From: Victivallales bacterium | GTDB lineage: Bacteria; Verrucomicrobiota; Lentisphaeria; Oligosphaerales; Oligosphaeraceae | Direction of reading: 5' to 3' | Assembly (NCBI GenBank): GCA_017543165.1 | Contig: JAFYGL010000725.1 | Location: forward strand, 1-5,778 | Length of the DNA: 5,778 nt | In this document: piece after piece, positions 1-5,680 of the stretch | Layout: each line of letters starts with the position of its first letter | Position numbering within the stretch: the stretch's first letter is position 1 | Notes under the pieces: model-generated | Told to the model about the DNA's origin: nothing | Database searches by the model: none | Seen by the model: the letters and a program-made list of their open reading frames with translations, nothing else | Made by a program: the position numbers and the translations under genes

Positions 1-606
1 GCAGTCCTGGTTGGATTTTGTGCGGGAAGCCGTCAACTTTCCTCCGCAACGAGGACATGGCGGTGCTGGCGCAGCCTTGGGAGGCTGTTTTTTCGCGGCT
101 GTTGATGCACCCTTTTCGGGCGTTTTGGGAGTTGATGCCTTTTTTTCAGCCGTTTTGGGATTTGCGGTCTTTAACTGGAAGAATTTGGTGCAGGCCTTTC
201 TAAAGCTTTCAGGTGCCTTGGCCTCGCCAATGCCATAGACTGTCTTGCCTTCTTCGCGAATTATAGCGGCCAAAGCCGTAAAGTCACTGTCACTGGACAC
301 TATGAAGATACCCTGGCAGGCACCTTTGTAAAGGAGTGTCATTGCATCAATGACGAGTGCTATGTCTGCCACATTCTTGCCATTGACATTGCTGACCTGG
401 GGCCTTGCCACAATGCCAAACTCACGCTGCGCTTTCGCCCAGCCATCCAAGTCGGAAAAACAACTGACCATGCCGTAGGCGCGTCTAAAGATTGGCTCGC
501 CTATGCCGTTCACAATTCCGAATATATCTTTTACAGACGAGGGGCTGATATTGTCAGCATCAATAAGAACGGCAACTGGCAGTTTGCTCACATTGTCTGC
601 ACTCAT
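1..606 (-). CDS. NYN-domain (LabA/DUF88-like) putative ribonuclease, 3' end missing
   Basis: The first 202 residues are visible; the gene runs off the left edge. Residues 9-145 form a NYN domain, a PIN-fold metal-dependent nuclease family thought to act on RNA. Visible family motifs are VAVLIDADNIS (Asp16, Asp18, Asn19), FSDLDGW (51-56), GKNVADIALVIDAM (76-89, Asp81 and Asp87), VSSDSDF (103-109, Asp106 and Asp108) and YGIGEAKAPESFRKAC (124-139). The acidic residues expected to bind the catalytic metal are therefore present. Residues 146-182 are a Lys/Ala/Pro/Thr-rich, probably disordered linker containing two 10-residue repeats. Residues 184-189 read CPRCGG and Cys202 is the last residue seen, suggesting a C-terminal zinc ribbon. 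There is no signal peptide, so it is probably cytoplasmic. The ATG at 606 is supported by AAGGAG five bases upstream, and the next upstream in-frame codon block ends at the epimerase stop. The gene is probably cotranscribed with the epimerase. Domain call is confident; the substrate is unknown. Confidence 0.88.
   Translation of the reverse strand, partial: MSADNVSKLPVAVLIDADNISPSSVKDIFGIVNGIGEPIFRRAYGMVSCFSDLDGWAKAQREFGIVARPQVSNVNGKNVADIALVIDAMTLLYKGACQGIFIVSSDSDFTALAAIIREEGKTVYGIGEAKAPESFRKACTKFFQLKTANPKTAEKKASTPKTPEKGASTAAKKQPPKAAPAPPCPRCGGKLTASRTKSNQDC
100..159 (-). repeat. Two tandem 30-bp repeats in the NYN-protein linker
   Basis: Two adjacent 30-bp units, also visible on the plus strand as 101-130 and 131-160, match at 24 of 30 positions. 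In the reading frame they encode PKTAEKKAST (residues 150-159) and PKTPEKGAST (160-169). The unit length keeps the frame, so copy-number change would only lengthen or shorten the linker. It looks like a recent duplication within a low-complexity basic linker. Confidence 0.8.
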
Positions 607-611
607 ATTCA

Positions 612-617
612 CTCCTT
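612..617 (-). promoter_or_regulatory. Shine-Dalgarno site of the NYN gene, overlapping the epimerase stop
   Basis: AAGGAG lies five bases before the ATG at 606. Its first two bases are also the last two of the epimerase TAA stop (616-618). This placement decides the NYN start and implies translational coupling: a ribosome finishing the epimerase would sit on the NYN initiation site. Confidence 0.8.
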
Positions 618-1599
618 ACTTGCAAACCAGATTGTCGGCATACCATTTGGCAGTTGCCTTGATGCCTTCCTCAAACATCATCACAGGCTTGTAGCCCAGC
701 AATGAGGAAATCTTGTCTATGGAGGCGAGGGAGTGGGGTATGTCCCCTATTCTTTCGGGGCCATGCACAGGTGAAACGCCCGCTATTTCTGGCTTGATTT
801 GCGCCAGGGAATTCTTCAGTGCCTCAAAAAGCTGGTTCAGGGATGTGCTTTCCCCGCATGCCACATTATACACTTGATTCAAAGCCTTCTCGTCCTTTGA
901 AAGCAAGGCCAGGTTGTTTGCCAGCACCACATTTGAAACGTGTGTGAAATCCCTGGAAAATGTACCGTCGCCATTGATTACAGGAGGAATCAGGGACAGC
1001 AGCCTCATGGCGAAAATCGGTATCACGGCGGCATACGCGCCGTATGGGTCCTGCCTCCTGCCAAATACATTGAAATAACGCAGGCCAACTGCATTTATGC
1101 CATACAAATCATGGAAGTTCACTGCATACAGTTCATCCACGTATTTTGTGATGGCGTAAGGTGAAAGAGGCTTGCCAATCTTGTCCTCCACCTTTGGGGA
1201 ATATTCCGCGTCGCCGTAGGTTGCGGAACTGGCGGCGTATGCAAAGCATTTTACCTTCGCCTCCTTCGCCGCATACAGCATATTCACGAAGCCGCCGATA
1301 TTCACATCCGTGGCAAGCATCGGATTGTCTATGGAATGGGGCACGCTGCCAAGCGCGGCCTCGTGCATCACATAGTCGGCGCCATCCACCGCCTTCTGGC
1401 AGGTCTTGTAGTCGCGGATGTCCCCTTCAATCAAGGTAAAGTGCCTGTCATTTGCGAAGGGTTGCAGATTCTCACGCTTGCCCGTTGAGAAATTGTCCAG
1501 CACAACGACCTCATTGTTTCTGGACAGCAAATCCTCTACAAGATTGCTGCCGATGAAGCCTGCGCCGCCCGTTACCAGAATGCGTGAATTGTCTATCAT
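616..1599 (-). CDS. wbpP: UDP-N-acetylglucosamine C4-epimerase, WbpP/TviC type
   Basis: This 327-residue extended short-chain dehydrogenase most likely interconverts UDP-GlcNAc and UDP-GalNAc (or the uronic acid forms) for O-antigen or capsule synthesis in the cytoplasm. The NAD-binding Rossmann motif GGAGFIG is at 11-17. The catalytic site shows AASSATYGD (122-130, Ser125 as the active Ser) and Tyr148-X3-Lys152 (YAITK). Stretches typical of Pseudomonas WbpP and Salmonella TviC are AALGSVPHSI (81-90), KVEDKIGKPLSPYA (136-149), GLRYFNVFGRRQDP (172-185), GAYAAVIP (187-194), INGDGTFSRDF (208-218) and TSLNQLF (252-258). The length matches the family. I chose the ATG at 1599 because it lies 10 residues before the glycine motif. 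An upstream ATG at 1674 would add 25 residues encoded by the hairpins and is unlikely. No Shine-Dalgarno is seen; a terminator-like hairpin and T-run abut the start. A GalE-like or UDP-glucuronate epimerase role is less likely. Confidence 0.9.
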   Translation of the reverse strand: MIDNSRILVTGGAGFIGSNLVEDLLSRNNEVVVLDNFSTGKRENLQPFANDRHFTLIEGDIRDYKTCQKAVDGADYVMHEAALGSVPHSIDNPMLATDVNIGGFVNMLYAAKEAKVKCFAYAASSATYGDAEYSPKVEDKIGKPLSPYAITKYVDELYAVNFHDLYGINAVGLRYFNVFGRRQDPYGAYAAVIPIFAMRLLSLIPPVINGDGTFSRDFTHVSNVVLANNLALLSKDEKALNQVYNVACGESTSLNQLFEALKNSLAQIKPEIAGVSPVHGPERIGDIPHSLASIDKISSLLGYKPVMMFEEGIKATAKWYADNLVCK

Positions 1600-1603
1600 A
1601 AAT

Positions 1604-1634
1604 AAAAAAAGTGGGCGCCAAAGTGGTGCCCACT
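1604..1634 (-). terminator. Intrinsic-terminator-like hairpin ending the dehydrogenase operon, abutting the epimerase start
   Basis: Read on the minus strand, AGTGGGC pairs with GCCCACT. Inside this stem come one A·C mismatch, a 3-bp CCA/TGG extension and a CTT loop. The stem is followed directly by seven T and then ATTT before the ATG at 1599. This is the classical layout of a rho-independent terminator. It follows the E1 stop codon by about 50 bases. Because the T-run ends only four bases before the epimerase start, any transcript that reaches the epimerase from upstream must cross it. Confidence 0.7.
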
Positions 1635-1674
1635 CAAGTTTCGCAACCTGAGTGCGCCCCACTTTGGGGCGCAC
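1610..1674 (-). promoter_or_regulatory. Overlapping-hairpin element, candidate attenuator or REP-like inverted pair
   Basis: Three hairpins overlap in the minus-strand RNA. H1 (1674-1652) has a perfect 9-bp stem, GTGCGCCCC/GGGGCGCAC, with loop AAAGT. H2 (1654-1631) has a 10-bp stem, CACTCAGGTT/AACTTGAGTG, with one G·U pair and a GCGA (GNRA) tetraloop. H3 (1634-1610) is the terminator stem. H2 shares three bases with H1 and four with H3, so it competes with both. In addition CCAAAGTGG in H1 (1667-1659) is fully complementary to CCACTTTGG in H3 (1626-1618), which would lengthen H2 into one long stem across a 4-by-4 internal loop. H1 and H3 are inverted imperfect copies of each other. The base pairing is seen directly; regulation is inferred. 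Confidence 0.55.
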
Positions 1675-1686
1675 ATCATTGGTTGA

Positions 1687-4185
1687 TTACAGACCCAGCT
1701 TGCTGCTGCGCTCAAAGTCGCCCAGCGTACGGTTGGTGACTGGTGTATAGCCCTTGAGAGGCATGATGCGCTCGTGGATTGCATCCAGAATCCAGCTTGG
1801 CTGCGGGAAGTATTCCTTCTCGTGCTCGGCTGCGGGGCTGACCCAGTTGTGGGAGCCAACCACTGTGGCTGGAGCATCCAGGTAGTCGAAGCAAAGCTGT
1901 GTCAAGTTGGCGGCGATGTTGTGCATCACGTTGCCGCGTTCGACGGCCTCGTTTACCAGCACGACCTTGCCAGTCTTCTTCACGGAGGCAACCAGCTTGT
2001 CATAGTTGAGTGGATTGACACTGCGCAGGTCGATGACCTCGGCGCTCATGCCATACTTCTCCTCCAGTTCCTTGGCTGCATCCAGGGCAACGTACAATGC
2101 CGCGCCGAAGGTGATGAAGGTGATGTCCTTGCCTTCCTTCTTCACATCTGGCTCGCCAATCGGAATCTCGTAGTAGCCTTCTGGCACGCCTTCCTTGTGG
2201 AAGAGCTCGCCCTTGCCGTACAGCTTCTGGCTCTCCAGGAAGATGACTGGGTCTGTGCCAGCCAATGCGCTGTTGAGCAATCCCTTTGCATCGTAAGGTG
2301 TCACAGGATAGACAATCTTCAGGCCTGGGATGTGGTTCATCAGAGCCGTCCAGTCCTGGCTGTGCTGTGCGCCGTACTTGAATCCAACGGAGATGCGCAG
2401 GACGACTGGCATCTTCAGCACGCCGCCTGACATGGCCTGCCACTTGGACAGCTGGTTGAACACTTCGTCACCAGCGCGGCCCAGGAAGTCGCAGTACATC
2501 AGTTCCGCTACTGCACGGCCACCGCACAGTGCATAACCAACTGCCGCGCCGACGATTGCCGCCTCGGCGATTGGGCTGTTGAACAGGCGCTTGTATGGGA
2601 TGAGTTCGGTCAAGCCGCGGTAGCATGCGAATGCGCCGCCCCAGTCACGGTTCTCTTCACCGAAGGCCACCATTGTGGGGTCGATGGTGTAGCGATGCGC
2701 CATTGCCTCGAAGACTGCATCCGTGAATGTGTATGCGACCATCTTGGAATAGGGCTTGCCATTCTCGTCAAGGCCGAAGCGCTTCTTGGTCTGGATCTTC
2801 TTGTACTGGGCATTGTCCTCCAGTTTCTCCAGCAGTTCGGGCTTGCGGTCGTCGAATTTCTCAACCTTCTGGTTGCTGAATGTAACTGTCTCGATGTACT
2901 TGGAGCCGACTTCCTCGTATGGGGAGATTGCTGGGTCGATTGCCAGCTTGAACATGTCAAACACCAGTTTCTGCACTGCAACGCGAGTTTCATCCAGCTC
3001 GGAGGCGCTGACCATCTTGTTGCTGACCAGCTTCTGGTAGAACGTGCCCTTGCAATCCGCATTGACGGCGCACTTGCCGCCAACTGCATCCGCCTCGAAG
3101 AAGCGATCCAGCTCTTCCTTTGTGCGGTAGCTGGATGCATCGGAAGGTGAATGGCCGCCCAGACGGTATGTGACAACATCCAGCAGAGCGGGACCCTTGC
3201 CTTCCAGCAGGATTTCCTTCTTGCGGGCAACTGCGTCGATGACTGCCAGCGGGTTGTAGCCGTTGACGCGCTCGGCGTGCATCTGCTCTGGGTTGACGCC
3301 AGCGCCGATACGTGCCATGAACTGATAGCCCATGGTCTCGCCATTGGTCTGGCCGCCCATGCCGTACTGGTTGTTGAAGCAGTTGTAGAGGATAGGCATG
3401 CCAGTGCCCTTGCCGTCATCCCACAGCTTGCGGTACTGGTCCATGGCGGAGAACATAAGTCCTTCCCAGACTGGGCCGCATGCGAATGATGCGTCGCCGA
3501 TGTTGCAGACCACGATGCCAGGCTTGCCGTTCACGCGCTTGAACAGTGCCGCGCCAGGAGCAACGGAACCCGAACCGCCGACGATGGCGTTGTTGGGATA
3601 GATGCCGAATGGTGTGAAGAAACAGTGCATGGAACCGCCCCAGCCCTTGTTGAAGCCAGTGGTGCGGGCGAAGATTTCCGCGTATGCGCCGTAGATGAGG
3701 AAGTGGCGTGCCAGTTCCTTCACATCCTTGCACTTGCAATGCTCTTCGACGACCTTCAGCGTGGCGCCGCCGAAGAAGTTCTTCATGATGTCCATCAACT
3801 GCTTGTCATCCAGTTTGCGGATTGCGGAAAGTCCCTTTGCCAAGATTTCGCTGTGGCTGCGGTGCGAGCCGAATGTGTGGTCGTTCACATCCAGGGAATA
3901 TGCCTGGCCGACTGCGGCGGCTTCCTGCCCCATGGACAGGTGCGCGGGGCCTGGATGGTTGTACTTGACGCCGTCATACTCGCCGTGGAGTTTCAGTTCG
4001 TTGATGACGGTCTCGAATGTGCGGAGGACGACCATGTCGTGGTAGATGGTCACGAAGTCATCCTTGGAGTACATTTTCTTTTCCTGCGCAGGTGTCTTGT
4101 CGTATGCGCATACTGGGATTGGCGTAAAGTCGATTTCACCCTTGGCAAACAGTTTGTCGGGGTAGATTTCCAAACACTTTGTCAT
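1687..4185 (-). CDS. Fused alpha-beta E1 of a 2-oxoacid (probably pyruvate) dehydrogenase complex
   Basis: This 832-residue thiamine-diphosphate (ThDP) enzyme decarboxylates a 2-oxoacid and passes the acyl group to lipoyl-E2. The alpha part (about 45-355) shows GPAHLSMGQEAAAVG (79-93), FGSHRSHSEILAKG (105-118), GWGGSMHCF (181-189), the ThDP/metal motif GDAS…NNQYGMGG (230-278) and the loop YRLGGHSPSDASSYR (340-354). A spacer of about 125 residues leads to the beta part (about 483-825): FGEENRDWGG (508-517), FNSPIAEAAIVGAAVGYAL (535-553, Glu541 at the usual ThDP-activating position), FLGRAGDEVFNQLSKW (567-582), MSGGVLKMPVVLR (585-597), GAQHSQ (605-610), HIPGLKIVYPVTPYDAKGLL (618-637) and DPVIFLE (645-651). 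Alpha and beta are usually separate chains of about 330 residues each. The usual GDG is GDA here and the spacing to NN is longer than usual. AGGAG ten bases upstream supports the ATG at 4185. Pyruvate is favoured, but branched-chain 2-oxoacids or acetoin (AcoAB-like) cannot be excluded. Confidence 0.92.
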   Translation of the reverse strand: MTKCLEIYPDKLFAKGEIDFTPIPVCAYDKTPAQEKKMYSKDDFVTIYHDMVVLRTFETVINELKLHGEYDGVKYNHPGPAHLSMGQEAAAVGQAYSLDVNDHTFGSHRSHSEILAKGLSAIRKLDDKQLMDIMKNFFGGATLKVVEEHCKCKDVKELARHFLIYGAYAEIFARTTGFNKGWGGSMHCFFTPFGIYPNNAIVGGSGSVAPGAALFKRVNGKPGIVVCNIGDASFACGPVWEGLMFSAMDQYRKLWDDGKGTGMPILYNCFNNQYGMGGQTNGETMGYQFMARIGAGVNPEQMHAERVNGYNPLAVIDAVARKKEILLEGKGPALLDVVTYRLGGHSPSDASSYRTKEELDRFFEADAVGGKCAVNADCKGTFYQKLVSNKMVSASELDETRVAVQKLVFDMFKLAIDPAISPYEEVGSKYIETVTFSNQKVEKFDDRKPELLEKLEDNAQYKKIQTKKRFGLDENGKPYSKMVAYTFTDAVFEAMAHRYTIDPTMVAFGEENRDWGGAFACYRGLTELIPYKRLFNSPIAEAAIVGAAVGYALCGGRAVAELMYCDFLGRAGDEVFNQLSKWQAMSGGVLKMPVVLRISVGFKYGAQHSQDWTALMNHIPGLKIVYPVTPYDAKGLLNSALAGTDPVIFLESQKLYGKGELFHKEGVPEGYYEIPIGEPDVKKEGKDITFITFGAALYVALDAAKELEEKYGMSAEVIDLRSVNPLNYDKLVASVKKTGKVVLVNEAVERGNVMHNIAANLTQLCFDYLDAPATVVGSHNWVSPAAEHEKEYFPQPSWILDAIHERIMPLKGYTPVTNRTLGDFERSSKLGL

Positions 4186-4195
4186 TTGATTTTAA

Positions 4196-4200
4196 CTCCT
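4196..4200 (-). promoter_or_regulatory. Shine-Dalgarno site of the E1 gene
   Basis: AGGAG is followed by ten A/T-rich bases and the ATG at 4185. The spacing is slightly long but acceptable. It confirms the start of a protein whose N-terminal 40 or so residues lie outside the conserved E1 domain. Confidence 0.65.
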
Positions 4201-4216
4201 AGAGTTTTTACGTTGC

Positions 4217-4240
4217 GGGGCGTCCCGTCAGGGGCGCCCC
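4217..4240. repeat. Strong intergenic hairpin between lpdA and E1
   Basis: GGGGCG and CGCCCC close a 10-bp stem with a four-base loop (GTCA on the plus strand). One interior pair is G·T on the plus strand and therefore A·C in the minus-strand mRNA. No T-run follows it in the direction of transcription, so it is not a standard terminator for the operon. A role in mRNA processing or 3'-end protection of the lpdA segment is possible. Confidence 0.7.
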
Positions 4241-4256
4241 TATTTTCATTGTTATC

Positions 4257-5600
4257 TCAAAGTTCCACAACTGTTGCCTTCAGTGCCTCGCAGGTCGTTG
4301 GATGCGGGAACACGATCTTGCTGACCAGGTCAGGCGTGTATTCCAGACCAACCATTGCGGAAGCGGAGGCGATGAATTCGCCGCAGCAGCCGCCAATCAT
4401 GTGGACGCCGAGAATCTGGCCGTACTTTTCGCCCACCAAAACCTTGACTGTGCCTGACTTGCCTTCGTTCTCAACCATGAAACGGCCAGCAATGGCCATG
4501 GGCATGACTGCCTTGCGGTATGCAATGCCGTTCTTCTGCAATTCTTCTTCCGTTGCGCCCACCTGCGCCACTTCGGGATGCGTGTAGATGACGGAGGGGA
4601 TTGCCACGTAGCTCATGCGGTCCGGCTTGCCGAACATGTTGTTCACGGCAACCTGGCCTTCGCGCGTGGCGGCATGTGCCAGCAGGCAGCGTCCAGTGCA
4701 GTCGCCGCAAGCCCAGATGCCTGGGACGTTGGTCTTGCCGAACTCGTCAGTCTTGATGCCCTTGCGGTCGAATTCAACGCCAGCCTCTTCCAGGCCGATG
4801 CCCTTGAGCACAGGTGAACGGCCAATTGCGCTGAGAATCCAGGTGCCCTGGAGCTTCTGCTCCTTGCCTTCTGGATCAGTATAGTACAGCACATCGCCTT
4901 CAATATGCGTGACCTTGCAGGACAGGTTGAACTCGATGCCCGCCTTCTTCAGGTCGGCCATGAGTTTCTTTGCCAGTTCAGCATCCACCATTGGAGCGAT
5001 TTTGGGCAGCATTTCAACGATGCTGACCTTTGTGCCCACTGTCGCAAAGAATGATGCGAACTCCAGACCGATGACGCCGCCGCCGATGATGACCAGTTTT
5101 TCAGGAATGGTGTCCAGGTTGAGAATGCCCGTGGAATCCAGCACTTTTGGATTGTCCCTCAGGCCTGGGATTGGGGGGCATGCTGGAACTGAACCAGTTG
5201 CCACCAGGATGTTCGCGGCCTCGTATTCCTTGCCGTCTGCGACGACTTTGCCCTTGCCAGCCAGTTTTGCCTCGGCCTTGATGACTTCCACGCCAGAGCG
5301 CTTCAGCATGCCTGCGACGCCCTTCACCAATGTGGCGATGACTTTCTGCTTGCGGGCCTGCACAGCCGCCATGTCCAGTTTTGCCTCGCCAGCGTTCACG
5401 CCGTAAAGCCCTGCCTCGCGGCATTCTTCAAGTGCCTTTGACGAGCGCAGGAATGTCTTGGTGGGAATGCAACCCACGTTAAGGCATGTTCCGCCCAGTT
5501 CCTGCTTCTCGAACAGGGCAACTTTCTTTCCCATCTTCGCCGCGTATGCCGCAGCCTCGTAACCACCAGGACCAGCTCCAATAACGATCAGATCGTACAT
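4257..5600 (-). CDS. lpdA: Dihydrolipoamide dehydrogenase (E3)
   Basis: This 447-residue FAD flavoprotein reoxidises the dihydrolipoyl group of E2 and reduces NAD+. The N-terminal FAD-binding motif is GAGPGG (8-13). The redox-active disulfide is in GGTCLNVGCIPTK (36-48; Cys39 and Cys44). The NAD-binding motif GGGVIG (173-178) is followed by Glu196, the acidic residue expected for NAD rather than NADP. ACGDCTGRCLLAHAA (297-311) is the second FAD-binding segment. The C-terminal dimer interface carries the catalytic pair in HPTTCE (His433, Glu438). There is no N-terminal lipoyl domain. The length is slightly below the usual 460-475, mainly through a short C-terminus. The ATG at 5600 is supported by AAGGAG eight bases upstream and by the motif position. 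It sits between E2 and E1 in the same operon, which ties it to this complex, though E3 may also serve other lipoyl complexes. Identity is very sure. Confidence 0.96.
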   Translation of the reverse strand: MYDLIVIGAGPGGYEAAAYAAKMGKKVALFEKQELGGTCLNVGCIPTKTFLRSSKALEECREAGLYGVNAGEAKLDMAAVQARKQKVIATLVKGVAGMLKRSGVEVIKAEAKLAGKGKVVADGKEYEAANILVATGSVPACPPIPGLRDNPKVLDSTGILNLDTIPEKLVIIGGGVIGLEFASFFATVGTKVSIVEMLPKIAPMVDAELAKKLMADLKKAGIEFNLSCKVTHIEGDVLYYTDPEGKEQKLQGTWILSAIGRSPVLKGIGLEEAGVEFDRKGIKTDEFGKTNVPGIWACGDCTGRCLLAHAATREGQVAVNNMFGKPDRMSYVAIPSVIYTHPEVAQVGATEEELQKNGIAYRKAVMPMAIAGRFMVENEGKSGTVKVLVGEKYGQILGVHMIGGCCGEFIASASAMVGLEYTPDLVSKIVFPHPTTCEALKATVVEL

Positions 5601-5608
5601 TTACCTTT

Positions 5609-5614
5609 CTCCTT
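5609..5614 (-). promoter_or_regulatory. Shine-Dalgarno site of lpdA
   Basis: AAGGAG lies eight bases before the ATG at 5600, an optimal distance. It fixes the start at the residue directly before the first beta strand of the FAD domain. Confidence 0.75.
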
Positions 5615-5634
5615 AGATTCAAGATATTTCTTTT

Positions 5635-5674
5635 TTTATCCACGGATTCGCGCTAACGTGAATCCGTGGATAAA
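5635..5674. repeat. Long intergenic hairpin between E2 and lpdA
   Basis: TTTATCCACGGATTC pairs perfectly with GAATCCGTGGATAAA over 15 bp. The 10-base interior can add two more pairs beyond one G·T (plus strand) or A·C (minus strand) position. In the minus-strand mRNA the hairpin is followed by an A-run rather than a T-run, so it does not look like an intrinsic terminator. It begins four bases after the tandem stop codons of E2 and ends 20 bases before the lpdA Shine-Dalgarno site. It could protect the 3' end of the E2 segment or mark an RNA processing site. Confidence 0.75.
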
Positions 5675-5680
5675 TTGTTA

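Noticed and set aside
1600..1674. N-terminal extension of the epimerase from the ATG at 1674 (25 extra residues)
   Set aside because: The extra residues are encoded wholly by the hairpin element, look unlike the start of this enzyme family, and the family N-terminus fits the ATG at 1599.
1610..1674. tRNA, CRISPR repeats or a known riboswitch class
   Set aside because: There are only two inverted copies with no spacers, no cloverleaf or CCA end, and no consensus core of a riboswitch class that I can recognise.
1774..2430. Plus-strand open frame of 218 codons
   Set aside because: It is antisense to the conserved E1 beta region, where the minus strand has continuous family motifs.
2610..3419. 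Minus-strand open frame of 269 codons in a second frame
   Set aside because: It lies inside E1 and encodes a Ser/Arg/Trp-rich low-complexity product typical of a frame-shifted high-G+C gene.
4217..4240. Hairpin between lpdA and E1 as a transcription terminator
   Set aside because: In the direction of transcription it is followed by GCAACG, not a T-run. On the plus strand it is followed by some T, but no plus-strand gene precedes it.
3625..4587. Plus-strand open frame of 320 codons
   Set aside because: It runs antisense across the E1 start, the intergenic hairpin and the end of lpdA. Its translation has no recognisable motif and mirrors the codon structure of the real genes.
5635..5674. Hairpin between E2 and lpdA as a transcription terminator
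   Set aside because: The mRNA has an A-run after the stem; the T-run lies on the opposite strand, before the stem.
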